From assembly GCF_024741795.1 (NCBI RefSeq), contig NZ_CP102950.1:4216001-4280000 (forward strand): a DNA stretch of 64,000 nt, read 5' to 3'. The notes under the pieces were generated by a model, which saw only the letters and a program-made list of their open reading frames with translations, had not been told where the DNA came from and did no database searches. Position 1 is the stretch's first letter; each line of letters begins with the position of its first letter. This DNA comes from Arthrobacter sp. CJ23 (GTDB taxonomy: Bacteria; Actinomycetota; Actinomycetes; Actinomycetales; Micrococcaceae). This document shows positions 24,414 to 32,874 of the stretch, one piece after another. A program made the translations under genes and the position numbers.

Positions 24414-25343
24414 TCAGATGTTGAAGGCTGGTTCGATGACTTTGGAGAAGAAGCTGCGGGTGCGTTCCTCACGGGGATTGCTGAAGATCTCCTGCGGCGT
24501 GCCGGATTCCACGATCTGGCCCTGGTCCATGAACACCACGGTGTCCGCCACATCGCGGGCGAATCCCATCTCGTGGGTGACGATGATGAGGGTGGTGCCG
24601 GACTTGGCGAGCTCGCGGATAACGTCCAGGACCTCGTTGACGAGTTCCGGGTCCAGAGCCGAGGTGGGCTCGTCGAACAGCAGGATCTTGGGGTCCAGGG
24701 CGAGCGCCCGGGCGATGGCCACACGCTGCTGCTGCCCGCCCGAGAGCTGGCGGGGGTAGGCGCCGGCACGGTCCTTCAGGCCCACCCGGTCCAGCAGGTC
24801 GAGGGCGCGGGTACGGACCTCCGCCTTGGTGCGGCGCCGCGGGTCCCCGGGGCGCAGTGCGACCAGCGGCGCCTCGGCCACGTTTTCCAGGGCGGTCAGG
24901 TGCGGGAACAGGTTGAAGTTCTGGAACACCATGCCGATGTCCGTGCGCTGCTGCAGGATGTCCTTTTCGCGCAGCTCGTGGAGCTTGGTGCCGCGCACCT
25001 GGTAGCCCACCAGCCGGCCATCGATGGTGATGTACCCGCCGTCCACCTTTTCCAGGTGGTTGATGGTCCGCAGCAGCGTGGACTTCCCGGAGCCCGAGGG
25101 CCCCACGATCACGGTGACGCCGCCCGGCGGCACGGACAGGGACACGCCCTTGAGGACCTCGGTGGTGCCGAAGGACTTCCGGACGTTGCTGATGTCCACC
25201 TGGCCGCGGCTCGCCGCGGCATCACCGGCGGGGGCCGGCGCCGGAGCGGCGGCAGCGGGGAACTCGGCCGGAGCGGCAACCGGGCTGGCTGAAGAGCCTG
25301 GCTCCGCCGTCGTCGGCTGCTTTGAGGTGACGGTGGCGCTCAT
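24414..25343 (-). CDS. Polar amino-acid ABC transporter ATPase
   Basis: 309 residues. A 48-residue Ala/Pro-rich N-tail is followed by a GlnQ/TcyN-type ATPase: Walker [13 protein letters not shown]-loop [18 protein letters not shown], signature [19 protein letters not shown], Walker [17 protein letters not shown] and switch His in [20 protein letters not shown]. The ATG overlaps the permease stop (ATGA). The insert [16 protein letters not shown] before the Q-loop is typical of this subfamily. The N-terminal extension is unusual in length but has codon use like the rest of the gene. Confidence 0.93.
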   Translation of the reverse strand: MSATVTSKQPTTAEPGSSASPVAAPAEFPAAAAPAPAPAGDAAASRGQVDISNVRKSFGTTEVLKGVSLSVPPGGVTVIVGPSGSGKSTLLRTINHLEKVDGGYITIDGRLVGYQVRGTKLHELREKDILQQRTDIGMVFQNFNLFPHLTALENVAEAPLVALRPGDPRRRTKAEVRTRALDLLDRVGLKDRAGAYPRQLSGGQQQRVAIARALALDPKILLFDEPTSALDPELVNEVLDVIRELAKSGTTLIIVTHEMGFARDVADTVVFMDQGQIVESGTPQEIFSNPREERTRSFFSKVIEPAFNI

Positions 25344-26281
25344 CGGGTTTCCTTCACGGGTGCGTGGGTGGCAAAGAACTTGCGGGCCTTCTGCAGTGGG
25401 GTCAGCGGCAGGTTCCGCAGGGCGCCCTTCGCGTAGTGGCGCTCGATGTAGTACTGGAAGACGCTCAGCACCGAGGTGATCACCACATACCAGAGCGTGG
25501 CCACCAGCAGCAGCGGGAGGACCTGCTGCGTGCGGTTGTAAATGACCTGCACGGTGTAGAACAGCTCGGAGTAGGCCAGGACGTAGACGATCGAGGTGCC
25601 CTTGACCAGGCCGATGATCTCGTTGAACGCGTTGGGCAGGATGGCGCGCATGGCCTGCGGCAGCACGATCCGGGTGGAGCGGCGCCAGGCCGGGATGCCC
25701 AGGGCCGCGGCTGCCTCGAGCTGGCCCTGGTCGACGGATAGGATGCCGCCGCGGATGATTTCGGCGGAGTAGGCGGCCTGGTTCAGGGTCAGGCCCAGGA
25801 CGGCGGCGGCGAACTGGCTGATGAGCGTGGTGGTCTGGACCTCGAAGAAGCGGACGTCCGTGAAGGGGAGCCCTAAGCTGATTTTCTCGTAGAGATAGCC
25901 CAGGTTGTACCAAAGCAGCATCTGGACCAGCAGCGGGGTGGAGCGGAAGATCCAGGAGAACGTCCAGGAGACGGAGAGCAGCAGCGGCGAGGCGGACAGC
26001 CGCATGAGCGCAAGGATGAAGCCCAGCACAAAGCCGAGAATGCCGGAGATGGCCGTCAGCTTGAGGGTCTCCACGAGCCCGTTGACCACGGACTGCGCCG
26101 TGAACCACTGCGCCACCACACCCCATTCCCAGCGCGGGTTGGTGGCCAGGGACCAGGCCACGGCGGCGACGCCCAGGGCCACCACAACGGTGCCCACCCA
26201 GCGCCAGGGGTGGCGGGCCGGGACGAGCTGGTAGTCGGAGTAGTCGGCGGCGGGTACGGCCGGAGCAGCGATGGTGCTCAT
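25340..26281 (-). CDS. Polar amino-acid ABC transporter permease
   Basis: 313 residues, HisM/TcyL-type permease with about six helices. Motifs: GLVETLKLTAISGILGFVLG, IFRSTPLLVQMLLWYNLGYL, AAYSAEIIRGGILSVDQGQL (EAA-loop start), EAAAALGIPAWRRSTRIVLP and AFNEIIGLVKGTSIVYVLAY. First gene of the minus-strand operon permease-ATPase-binding protein-LLM-DUF1684-LLM-LLM-46 aa ORF. A single permease gene suggests a homodimer. Its promoter at 26327-26356 shares a motif with the divergent promoter of the FAD/NAD(P)-binding gene, so both arms are probably co-regulated. Confidence 0.92.
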   Translation of the reverse strand: MSTIAAPAVPAADYSDYQLVPARHPWRWVGTVVVALGVAAVAWSLATNPRWEWGVVAQWFTAQSVVNGLVETLKLTAISGILGFVLGFILALMRLSASPLLLSVSWTFSWIFRSTPLLVQMLLWYNLGYLYEKISLGLPFTDVRFFEVQTTTLISQFAAAVLGLTLNQAAYSAEIIRGGILSVDQGQLEAAAALGIPAWRRSTRIVLPQAMRAILPNAFNEIIGLVKGTSIVYVLAYSELFYTVQVIYNRTQQVLPLLLVATLWYVVITSVLSVFQYYIERHYAKGALRNLPLTPLQKARKFFATHAPVKETR

Positions 26282-26326
26282 GCGCCACCTCCTTTCAGAT
26301 CGGTTGTTGGCTATCGGATGGCTGCC

Positions 26327-26356
26327 AATCTAGGGGCGCCCGGAAGCCGCCAGCAA
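26327..26356 (-). promoter_or_regulatory. Promoter of the transporter-monooxygenase operon
   Basis: On the minus strand TTGCTG (26356-26351), 18-bp spacer, TAGATT (26332-26327). The -10 lies in CGCCCCTAGATTGG, almost the same as the divergent plus-strand promoter at 26486. Confidence 0.55.
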
Positions 26357-26461
26357 GGCGGATATTTGCACTTCTTCACGCGGCTTCGCAGGGCGTCATG
26401 AGTCGCTTTCTTGCGCTTGTTGACGCGGAATGACGCACGGTGAACGGCCGTTACCGGCGCC

Positions 26462-26491
26462 TCGACCGCGGCCCTGCGGCGTCCCTAGATT
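26462..26491 (+). promoter_or_regulatory. Promoter of the FAD/NAD(P)-GNAT operon
   Basis: TCGACC (26462-26467), 18-bp spacer, TAGATT (26486-26491) within GCGTCCCTAGATTGG; about 33 bases before the ATG at 26525. Shares its -10 context with the opposite promoter 150 bp away. Confidence 0.55.
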
Positions 26492-26524
26492 GGGCTGCAC
26501 CAGCCACCGCCACCAGGAGTTGCC

Positions 26525-28468
26525 ATGCCGTCCACAGTCCCCGCCATCGTGTTCATCGGCGGCGGTCCGCGCGCGGCCGGCATCCTCGAACGGCTCGCGG
26601 CCAACCGCCCCGCCCTCTTCGACGGCCCGCTGCGCATCCATGTGGTGGAACCGCACCAGCCCGGCTCCGGGAGGATCTGGCGCCATGACCAGAACCCGGG
26701 CCTGCTGCTGAACTCCACCGCCGCGGACGTCACCATGTTCACGGATGGCTCCGTGGCCTGCGACGGTCCCGCCGTGGACGGCCCAGGGCTGGCCGCCTGG
26801 GCCGCCGGCGTGCTGGACGGCTCCATCCGGGACGTCCCCCGGCTGGAGCCGCACCTTCTGGCGCAGCTGCGCGCGCTCACCCCGGCGTCGTTTCCCAGCC
26901 GCCAGCTGCAGAGCAAATACCTCGAGTGGTTCTTCCGCCGGGCCGTCGCGGCCCTCGGCCCCGGCGTCTCGGTGGCGGTGCACCGGGACACGGCCACCGC
27001 CGTCGAGCGTTCCGGCACCTCAGAGGAGGGGCCCGACGGCGGCCGGCACCGCGTGCGCCTGGCGTCCGGAGCCGCGCTGGACGCCGACGTGGTGGTCTAC
27101 TCCCTGGGCCACACCGACTCCAAACCCGACGCCGAATCGGAGCGGATGGCCGCCTTCGCCGCCCGCCACGGTGGCTTCCACGCGGCGCCGTCGTACACCA
27201 CCGACGTCGACTACTCGGCCATCGCCCCCGGACAGGATGTGATCGTCTCCGGCATGGGCCTGGCGTTCGTGGACCTGCTGGTGCTGCTGTTCGAGGGCCG
27301 CGGCGGGCGTTTCGAGGAAGGGTCCGACGGCGGCCTGGCGTACCTGCCGTCCGGCGCCGAGCCGCGGCTCTGGGCCGGATCGCGCCGCGGCGTGCCGTAC
27401 CACTCCAAGATCTCATCCACCCTGCGCGGCGAGGCCGCCGGGGCTCCGCGGTACTTCACGGCCGCCGCCGTGGAGGCGCTGCTGGCCAGGCACGCCGAGC
27501 TCGATTTCCGCACGCATCTCTGGCCGCTCATCGCGAAGGATGCCGGCTACGCCTTCTACTGCGAACTGTTCACCGGCTACCCGGAGCGGGTGCTGGGCAC
27601 GTGGGAGGGCTTCTCCGCCCGTTTCGACGGCCTCGACTGGTACAGCCGTGGGCGCGAGGAACTGGTGGCCGCGGCCGTGCCGGATCCCGCGTTCCGGCTG
27701 GACCTCGAAGCCCTCGACCAGCCCCTCAGCGGCTGCGCGTTCTCCAGCCACGAGGCCGTACAGAAATCGGTGGCCGCCTACATCGAGCACGATCTCGCCC
27801 TGCGCACGGCCCCGGACCATTCCGAGACCCTCGCCCTGTTCGCGGCCCTGCTGAAGGTCTACATGGAGCTGGGCAGGCTGGTGCCGCAGGAGCGGCTCAA
27901 CTCCCGTTCCCAGCGGGCGGTGCACGGCTGGTGGCACGGCTTCTTCAGCTTTGTCGATTCCGGGCCGCCGCCGCACCGCCTGCGCGAACTCCTGGCCCTG
28001 CACCGGGCCGGCCTGGTGCAGTTCCTGGGGCCCGGCATGTGGGTGCGGCCGGACGAATCCATTGGGCGTTTCGTGGCCGGTTCGTTCCAGTCGCCGGTGG
28101 TGGTGGACGCCGCCGCGTATATCGAGGCGCGCCTGCCGTCGCCCTCCGTGGAGCGCTCGGCCAACCCCGCGCTGGCTGAGTTGCATGCGAGCGGCCGGGG
28201 CACGGAACAGCGGCTGCTCACCTCCGACGGCGCCCACTCCACCGGTAAGCTGCTGGTGTCCGGGGCGCACGAGGTGCTGTCGCCGCTGGGCGCCCCGCAG
28301 GCCGGGCTCTTCGCCGTCGGTCCGTGGACGTCCGGCTGGGGTGCGGGCGCCTTTGCCCGCCCCAACACCAACGCCGCGCCGTTCCGGGAAAACGACGCCC
28401 TGGCCCGCCGCCTCCTTGAAACCATTGCAGCTTCCCACCCAACTGAGTCGCAGTTGTTGTCGTTTTGA
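26525..28468 (+). CDS. FAD/NAD(P)-binding protein (NAD_binding_9 family)
   Basis: 647 residues. Opens with a Rossmann nucleotide site IVFIGGGPRAAGILERLAAN (residues about 5-28), followed by HVVEPHQPGSGRIWRHDQNP and LLLNSTAADVTMFTDG. A second dinucleotide region is near 180-195 (DADVVVYSLGHTDSKPD) and GQDVIVSGMGLAFVDLLVLL lies around 240. This is the pattern of PF13454 proteins, which resemble flavin N-hydroxylating monooxygenases and reductases. No membrane segment. AGGAG is 5 bases before the ATG. Divergent from the amino-acid transporter/LLM operon and followed by a GNAT gene, so it probably acts in the same pathway, perhaps oxidising or reducing an intermediate. Its last ten codons and stop come from an inverted-repeat element. 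Confidence 0.85.
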   Translation: MPSTVPAIVFIGGGPRAAGILERLAANRPALFDGPLRIHVVEPHQPGSGRIWRHDQNPGLLLNSTAADVTMFTDGSVACDGPAVDGPGLAAWAAGVLDGSIRDVPRLEPHLLAQLRALTPASFPSRQLQSKYLEWFFRRAVAALGPGVSVAVHRDTATAVERSGTSEEGPDGGRHRVRLASGAALDADVVVYSLGHTDSKPDAESERMAAFAARHGGFHAAPSYTTDVDYSAIAPGQDVIVSGMGLAFVDLLVLLFEGRGGRFEEGSDGGLAYLPSGAEPRLWAGSRRGVPYHSKISSTLRGEAAGAPRYFTAAAVEALLARHAELDFRTHLWPLIAKDAGYAFYCELFTGYPERVLGTWEGFSARFDGLDWYSRGREELVAAAVPDPAFRLDLEALDQPLSGCAFSSHEAVQKSVAAYIEHDLALRTAPDHSETLALFAALLKVYMELGRLVPQERLNSRSQRAVHGWWHGFFSFVDSGPPPHRLRELLALHRAGLVQFLGPGMWVRPDESIGRFVAGSFQSPVVVDAAAYIEARLPSPSVERSANPALAELHASGRGTEQRLLTSDGAHSTGKLLVSGAHEVLSPLGAPQAGLFAVGPWTSGWGAGAFARPNTNAAPFRENDALARRLLETIAASHPTESQLLSF

Positions 28469-28503
28469 GCCTCCAAAACGACAACAACTGCTACCTAGTT
28501 GGG
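28438..28503. repeat. REP-like inverted repeat spanning a stop codon
   Basis: Perfect 17-bp arms CAGTTGTTGTCGTTTTG (28451-28467) and its complement (28474-28490) around AGCCTC, with further pairing CCCAACT (28438-28444) / AGTTGGG (28497-28503) outside. The stop codon of the preceding gene lies at the arm-loop boundary (28466-28468). AT content is well above its surroundings. It could act as a bidirectional terminator or mRNA stabiliser; the form suggests a mobile palindromic element. Confidence 0.75.
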
Positions 28504-28525
28504 CTACACGCACGAAAGGCATGAC

Positions 28526-29041
28526 ATGACCAGCACTCCTACCCGGCCGGCGTCGGGATTCACCGTCCTGAGCCTGCCCATGCGCGATCCCCGGGTCCGG
28601 CCGCTCCTGGACGAACTCGCCGTCGAATACAGCACCCGCTACGGGGACCTGTTCGGCAGTGGTGGCGCGGCGGAGGAACTCAACAGATACCCGGCCGGCG
28701 AATTTGCGGCACCGCACGGTGCCCTGCTCATCCTGCAGGAGAACGGCGAAACCGTGGCCGGCGGCGCGTTCCGCCGATACGACGCCCGCACCGCCGAGTT
28801 CAAGCGGATCTGGACCCACTCCGCGCACCGGCGCCGCGGCCTGGCCCGGCTGGTGCTCGCGGAACTGGAGGCCGAGGCCGCCCGCCGCGGTTACCAGCGG
28901 ATCTACCTCACCACCGGCCCGCGGCAGCCCGAGGCCAGGAACCTCTACCTGGCCACCGGCTACACGCCGTTGTTCGACCTCGAGGCCGACCCCGAGCAGA
29001 TCAAGCACCTGGCCTTCAGCAAATCCCTCGCGTCCAGCTAG
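28526..29041 (+). CDS. GNAT family N-acetyltransferase
   Basis: 171 residues. GNAT core with motif A RIWTHSAHRRRGLARLVLAEL (R-x-x-G-x-A) at about 92-112 and motif B IYLTTGPRQPEARNLYLATG, YTPLF. ATG 28526 follows GAAAGG by about 6 bases; the nearby ATG at 28521 is out of frame. Only the palindromic element separates it from the FAD/NAD(P)-binding gene, so both may be cotranscribed if the palindrome does not terminate. An N-acetyltransferase (YtmI/SnaB) is also part of the Bacillus ytm sulfur pathway, where acetylation precedes monooxygenase attack. Confidence 0.87.
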   Translation: MTSTPTRPASGFTVLSLPMRDPRVRPLLDELAVEYSTRYGDLFGSGGAAEELNRYPAGEFAAPHGALLILQENGETVAGGAFRRYDARTAEFKRIWTHSAHRRRGLARLVLAELEAEAARRGYQRIYLTTGPRQPEARNLYLATGYTPLFDLEADPEQIKHLAFSKSLASS

Positions 29042-29051
29042 CTGTTTTCGT

Positions 29052-29240
29052 TCAGGCGGCGTCGTGCCACCAGCCTTCCCAGGCGCTCGATGACAGGCGG
29101 TTGGTGGGGAATCCGGCGTCCTGGCCCGGGGTGTGGTCGCCGCTGTCCCCAGAGCCGCCGTCGTTCCGGCCTGCATCTACAAACAGGCTAATGGTGTTCC
29201 AAAGCAACATCGGGGTGTCCTTCCACTGGTAGCTGGACAT
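29052..29240 (-). CDS. Small hypothetical protein, Trp-rich end
   Basis: 62 residues (begins MSSYQWKDTPMLLWNT, ends SAWEGWWHDAA). Third codon positions are about 80% G/C, as in neighbouring genes, which supports coding. The start has only a weak GGA upstream. The middle is Gly/Asp-rich. No family recognised. It converges on the GNAT gene with a 10-bp gap. Upstream, 29241-29468 holds no other gene apart from the terminator at 29382. Confidence 0.4.
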   Translation of the reverse strand: MSSYQWKDTPMLLWNTISLFVDAGRNDGGSGDSGDHTPGQDAGFPTNRLSSSAWEGWWHDAA

Positions 29241-29381
29241 CTTTGTCCAGGTGAAAGCAGCCTATGCGGCGAATGTTTCCTTGCTTCGACGTTATGTTTC
29301 CAGGGTGTGCCACTTATCTCACATGCCCGATCGGAATCCCGGGACGGAAACAATCGGCACAGGATTAGTGGACACACAAGA

Positions 29382-29414
29382 GCGGGCCCCTGCCGTGACC
29401 TGGCAGGGACCCGC
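29382..29414 (-). terminator. Terminator after the sugar-isomerase operon
   Basis: 13-position stem GCGGGcCCCTGCC / GGCAGGGaCCCGC (one mismatch), 7-base loop, 55 bp past the minus-strand stop at 29469; CTCTTGTGTG follows. Confidence 0.6.
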
Positions 29415-29468
29415 AGTCCATGGCGCCGCCCGTCCGGGGGCGGGTCAGCGCGTCGGCGCGTCAACGCG

Positions 29469-30326
29469 TCAGGCGAACGGGAGCACCAGCTCCGCGTAGC
29501 GCTGCTTCAGGGTGGCCAGGGTGCTGTGGCCGTCGGCGTCCCAGATCTCCTGGTTGAAGATTTCAACCTCGATGTCGCCCGTGTATCCCGCGTCCTGCAC
29601 CCAGGTGCCGATGGTGGCGAAGTCAATGACGCCGTCGCCCATCATGCCGCGCGACAGCAGCGCATCGGCCGCGATCGGCAGGTTGAAATCGCACACCTGG
29701 TACGAGGCAATGCGGTTCTCGCGGCCGGCACGTTCGATCTGCGCCTTCAGTTCCGGATCCCACCAGACGTGGAAAGTGTCGACGGCGACGCCCACGGCCT
29801 TCGCGTCGTACGGTGCGGCTAGGTCCAGCGACTGCCCCAGGGTGGAGATGAGCGCCCGGTCGGCCGCGTACATCGGGTGCAGCGGTTCGAGCACCAGGCG
29901 GACGCCGTGCTCGACGGCGAAGGGAACCAGGTCCTCGAGGCGGTCCGCGACGCGCTGGCGGGCTGCCACCACGTCCTTCTCACCCGGCGCGAGGCCCCCG
30001 ACCACCAGGAACAGTTCCTGGGTGTCCAAGGCAACAGCTTCGAGGACGGCGGCGCGGTTGTCGGCCAGTGCGGCGGCCTGTCCTTCAGCGTCGGCAGCTG
30101 TGAGGAAGCCGCCACGGCACAGCGAGGAGACACGGAGGCCGGCGTCCTTGATGAGCTTGGCGGCCTTGTCCAGGCCCGCCTCGGCCACGCGGTCACGCCA
30201 CGGGCCGATCGCGGGAATCCCCGCCCGGGCGCAGCCGTCCACGGCCTCGGCGAGCGTCCACTTCTTGGTGGTGGCGCTGTTGAGGGACAGTCTTGAGAAG
30301 TCGGCCGGTCGGGAAAAGTCGCTCAT
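29469..30326 (-). CDS. Sugar phosphate isomerase/epimerase (TIM barrel)
   Basis: 285 residues, AP_endonuc_2/xylose-isomerase-like barrel of the IolE/IolI type. Metal-site motifs: RLVLEPLHPMYAADRALI (Glu of strand 5 at about 148), VAVDTFHVWWDPELKAQI (Asp-x-x-His at about 188-191), YQVCDFNLP and a final Glu in DIEVEIFNQEIWD (about 258). It would isomerise or dehydrate a keto-sugar or sugar acid. Last gene of the three-gene minus-strand operon with DUF993 and a Gfo/Idh/MocA dehydrogenase (4-base overlap ATGA with DUF993). Confidence 0.88.
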   Translation of the reverse strand: MSDFSRPADFSRLSLNSATTKKWTLAEAVDGCARAGIPAIGPWRDRVAEAGLDKAAKLIKDAGLRVSSLCRGGFLTAADAEGQAAALADNRAAVLEAVALDTQELFLVVGGLAPGEKDVVAARQRVADRLEDLVPFAVEHGVRLVLEPLHPMYAADRALISTLGQSLDLAAPYDAKAVGVAVDTFHVWWDPELKAQIERAGRENRIASYQVCDFNLPIAADALLSRGMMGDGVIDFATIGTWVQDAGYTGDIEVEIFNQEIWDADGHSTLATLKQRYAELVLPFA

Positions 30327-31537
30327 GCGCCCACCCCGTTGATCCGCAGGAAGTCGGACATCCGGAACGCGGCCAGGGACGGGTCCCGCAGCAGCCCGGC
30401 CTGGTCGGCCAGCTCGAACGTCCTGGCCAGGTGCACCACGGAGCGGCCCGAGTGCAGGCCGCCCACCATCTGGAAACCGGGCTGCTTGCCGTTGAGCCAG
30501 GACATGAACGCGATGCCGGTCTTGTAGTAAAACGTGGGCGCGCTGAAGATGTGCTTGCCGAGCTCACGAGTGGAGTCCAGTATGGCGCGAGCTTCCGCAG
30601 CGTTGCCGGCGTCGTACTTCTGCAAGGCAAGCGAAGCGGCCGGGTAGATGGCCGCGAAGATGCCCAGCAGGGCGTCCGAGTGGTAGGTGCCGTCGCCGTC
30701 GATCAGTTCCGGGTAATTGAAGTCGTCGCCAGTGTAGAGGCGGACGCCTTCGGGGAGTGCAGAGCGGAGGGCAACCTCGTGCGAGGCGTCCAGCAGCGAG
30801 ACCTTGACGCCGTCCACCTTGTCCGCGTTTTCGCGGATCAGGCTGAGGAACGTTTCGGTGGCCACGGAGACGTCGTCGGAGCCCCAGTATCCGGCCAGCG
30901 CGGGGTCGAACATGGTGCCGAGCCAGTGCAGGATGACCGGCTGCTCCACTTCCTGCAGCAGCGTGGAGTAGACGTGCAGGTAGTCGTCGGCGCCGTTGGC
31001 CACCTTCGCCAGGGCACGGGACGCCATGAGGATGACCTTGGGGCCGGCCTCGCTGACGACGGCGATCTGCTCGCGGTAGGCCTCGATGACGGCCTGGAGG
31101 CCGGCCGCGCCTGCGGGCACGGCAGCGATGTCCAGCTGGTCGGTGCCGGCGCCGCAGGAGACAAGGTCGCGGACGGATTTGCCGGCCGTGGCCGCGTTGC
31201 CTGCGGCCACCACGGAGGCGGCTTCGGCGCCGGTGCGCTTGATGAGCTGCTGGGTGGCTGACCAGTCCAGGCCCATGCCGCGCTGTGCGGTGTCCATGGC
31301 GTCGGCAACGCCCAGGCCGTAGGACCACAGCTCGTGCCGGTACGCCAGCGTGGCATCCCAGTCGAGCCGGGCCGGGGCGCCGGGGGTGTTGTCCGCGGCG
31401 ACTTCGGGGATGACATGGGCAGCGGCGTACGCGTGACGCGCCGTCAGCGGTGCCGTGGGCTTGGCCCAGGCGGTGGCGGGCTGCAGGCGGTACTCACGGG
31501 TGCCGCCGTCGGGCGTTGGAAGAATCAGTGAGGTCAT
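30323..31537 (-). CDS. DUF993 / dihydrodipicolinate synthase-like protein
   Basis: 404 residues. Matches the DUF993 family, class-I aldolase-like TIM barrels: AYRHELWSYGLGVADAMDTA (about 65), GAGTDQLDIAAVPAG, VEQPVILHWLGTMFDPALAG (about 195-215), DKVDGVKVSLLDASHEVALR (a candidate Schiff-base Lys at about 240) and LYTGDDFNYPELIDGDG. Start ATG 31537 shares a base with the stop of the dehydrogenase gene. Likely performs retro-aldol cleavage or a keto-sugar lyase step after the dehydrogenase and isomerase; no member has a role I can name with certainty. Confidence 0.85.
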   Translation of the reverse strand: MTSLILPTPDGGTREYRLQPATAWAKPTAPLTARHAYAAAHVIPEVAADNTPGAPARLDWDATLAYRHELWSYGLGVADAMDTAQRGMGLDWSATQQLIKRTGAEAASVVAAGNAATAGKSVRDLVSCGAGTDQLDIAAVPAGAAGLQAVIEAYREQIAVVSEAGPKVILMASRALAKVANGADDYLHVYSTLLQEVEQPVILHWLGTMFDPALAGYWGSDDVSVATETFLSLIRENADKVDGVKVSLLDASHEVALRSALPEGVRLYTGDDFNYPELIDGDGTYHSDALLGIFAAIYPAASLALQKYDAGNAAEARAILDSTRELGKHIFSAPTFYYKTGIAFMSWLNGKQPGFQMVGGLHSGRSVVHLARTFELADQAGLLRDPSLAAFRMSDFLRINGVGA

Positions 31538-32706
31538 CAGAGCGTGATCTCCGGGATGTCGATGGTGCGGCGCTCGTCGTTGGACTGCAGGCCCAGCTCG
31601 GCGAGCTGCACGCCGCGGGCAGCGGAGAGCAGGCCGAAGCGGTGCTCGCGGCCGGCGACGACGTCGCGCAGGAATTCTTCCCACTGCAGCTTGAAGCCGT
31701 TGTCCAGTTCTGCGTTCGCGGGGACGTCCTGCCACTGGCTGCGGAAGGATTCGGTGACGGGCAGGTCCGGGTTCCAGACGGGCTTGGGGGTGTGGGCGCG
31801 CTGCTGCGCGACGCACTTGTTCAAGCCGGCGACGGCGGAACCGTGCGTTCCGTCGATCTGGAACTCGACCAGTTCGTCGCGGTAGACGCGGACGGCCCAG
31901 GAGGAGTTGATCTGGCCGATGACGTCGTCACCACCGGGGGTTTCGAGCTCGAAAATGCCGTAGGAGGCGTCGTCGGCGGTGGCCTTGTATTCCTTGCCGG
32001 CCTCGTCCCAGCGTGCCGGGATGTGGGTGGCGGTTTTGGCGTTGACGCTCTTGACCTTGCCGATGATGCCTTCCAGGACGTAGTTCCAGTGGCAGAACAT
32101 GTCCGTGGTCATTCCGCCGCCGTCTTCCTTGCGGTAGTTCCAGGACGGGCGCTGCGCAGCCTGCACGTCGCCTTCGAAGACCCAGTAGCCGAATTCGCCG
32201 CGGATGGAGAGGATGCGGCCGAAGAAGCCTTCGTCCACCAGGCGGCGGAGCTTGACCAGGCCCGGGAGGTAGAGCTTGTCGTGGACAACGCCGGCCGTGA
32301 CGCCGGCTTCCTTGCCGATCCGGGCGAGTTCGATGGCTTCCTCGAGGGTCTCGGCCGTCGGCTTTTCGGTGAAGATGTGCTTGCCGGCGCGCATGGCCTT
32401 CTTCAGGGTGGCGGCGCGGAGGCTGGTCATGGACGCGTCAAAGACGATGTCCACGCTGGGGTCGTTGATGACGGCGTCCAGGTCGGTGGACCATTCGGGG
32501 ACCTTGTGGAGCTCGGCGAGTTCGCGGATCTTGGCCTCGTTGCGGCCCACCAGGATCGGTTCAATCTGGACGCGGGTGCCGTCCTCGAGGGTGAATCCAC
32601 CGGCATCGCGAATGGGGAGGATGGAGCGCAGCAAGTGCTGGCGGTAGCCCATCCGGCCGGTGATGCCGTTCATGGCGATGCGGATCGTCTTCGTTTCGAA
32701 GCCCAT
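31537..32706 (-). CDS. Gfo/Idh/MocA family oxidoreductase
   Basis: 389 residues. N-terminal NAD(P)-binding domain, slightly atypical (IRIAMNGITGRMGYRQHLLR instead of a classic GxGxxG), then the hallmark MRAGKHIFTEKPTAETLEEA (about 105-124) with the catalytic-region Lys of EKP, GVVHDKLYLPGLVKLRRLVD and a C-terminal substrate domain with MTTDMFCHWNYVLEGIIGKV. First gene of the operon; two LacI-type palindromes lie 45-110 bp upstream. Presumably oxidises a sugar or inositol to a keto form that feeds the TIM-barrel and DUF993 enzymes. Confidence 0.9.
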   Translation of the reverse strand: MGFETKTIRIAMNGITGRMGYRQHLLRSILPIRDAGGFTLEDGTRVQIEPILVGRNEAKIRELAELHKVPEWSTDLDAVINDPSVDIVFDASMTSLRAATLKKAMRAGKHIFTEKPTAETLEEAIELARIGKEAGVTAGVVHDKLYLPGLVKLRRLVDEGFFGRILSIRGEFGYWVFEGDVQAAQRPSWNYRKEDGGGMTTDMFCHWNYVLEGIIGKVKSVNAKTATHIPARWDEAGKEYKATADDASYGIFELETPGGDDVIGQINSSWAVRVYRDELVEFQIDGTHGSAVAGLNKCVAQQRAHTPKPVWNPDLPVTESFRSQWQDVPANAELDNGFKLQWEEFLRDVVAGREHRFGLLSAARGVQLAELGLQSNDERRTIDIPEITL

Positions 32707-32750
32707 GTGTGTCCTCCAGCTTGGTGGTGTTCAAAGGGGTGGTGTTCAAA

Positions 32751-32815
32751 GTGGGAAAGCGCATTCCCACTGACACTAGTGTGCATCGTCCAGGTCATTC
32801 GGGCAAGCGCTTTCC
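32751..32815. promoter_or_regulatory. Two LacI-type operators between divergent genes
   Basis: GTGGGAAAGCGCATTCCCAC (32751-32770) has perfect 7-bp arms, and GGCAAGCGCTTTCC (32802-32815) is a near-perfect palindrome with the AGCGCT core. They stand between the dehydrogenase operon and the lacI-type gene at 32875. A GGAATGCGCTTTCC copy, the exact reverse complement of 32754-32767, lies at 34807. Confidence 0.7.
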
Positions 32816-32874
32816 AGAATTTCCCGCCGAACTGCCATAAGGTGGTCAGAGCGCTCCACCAGAAAGGAAGTCCC

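Noticed and set aside
30323..32706. Levoglucosan or inositol catabolism as a firm assignment
   Set aside because: Gfo/Idh/MocA and TIM-barrel enzymes occur in many pathways; DUF993 and lack of transporter or kinase do not fit either well enough.
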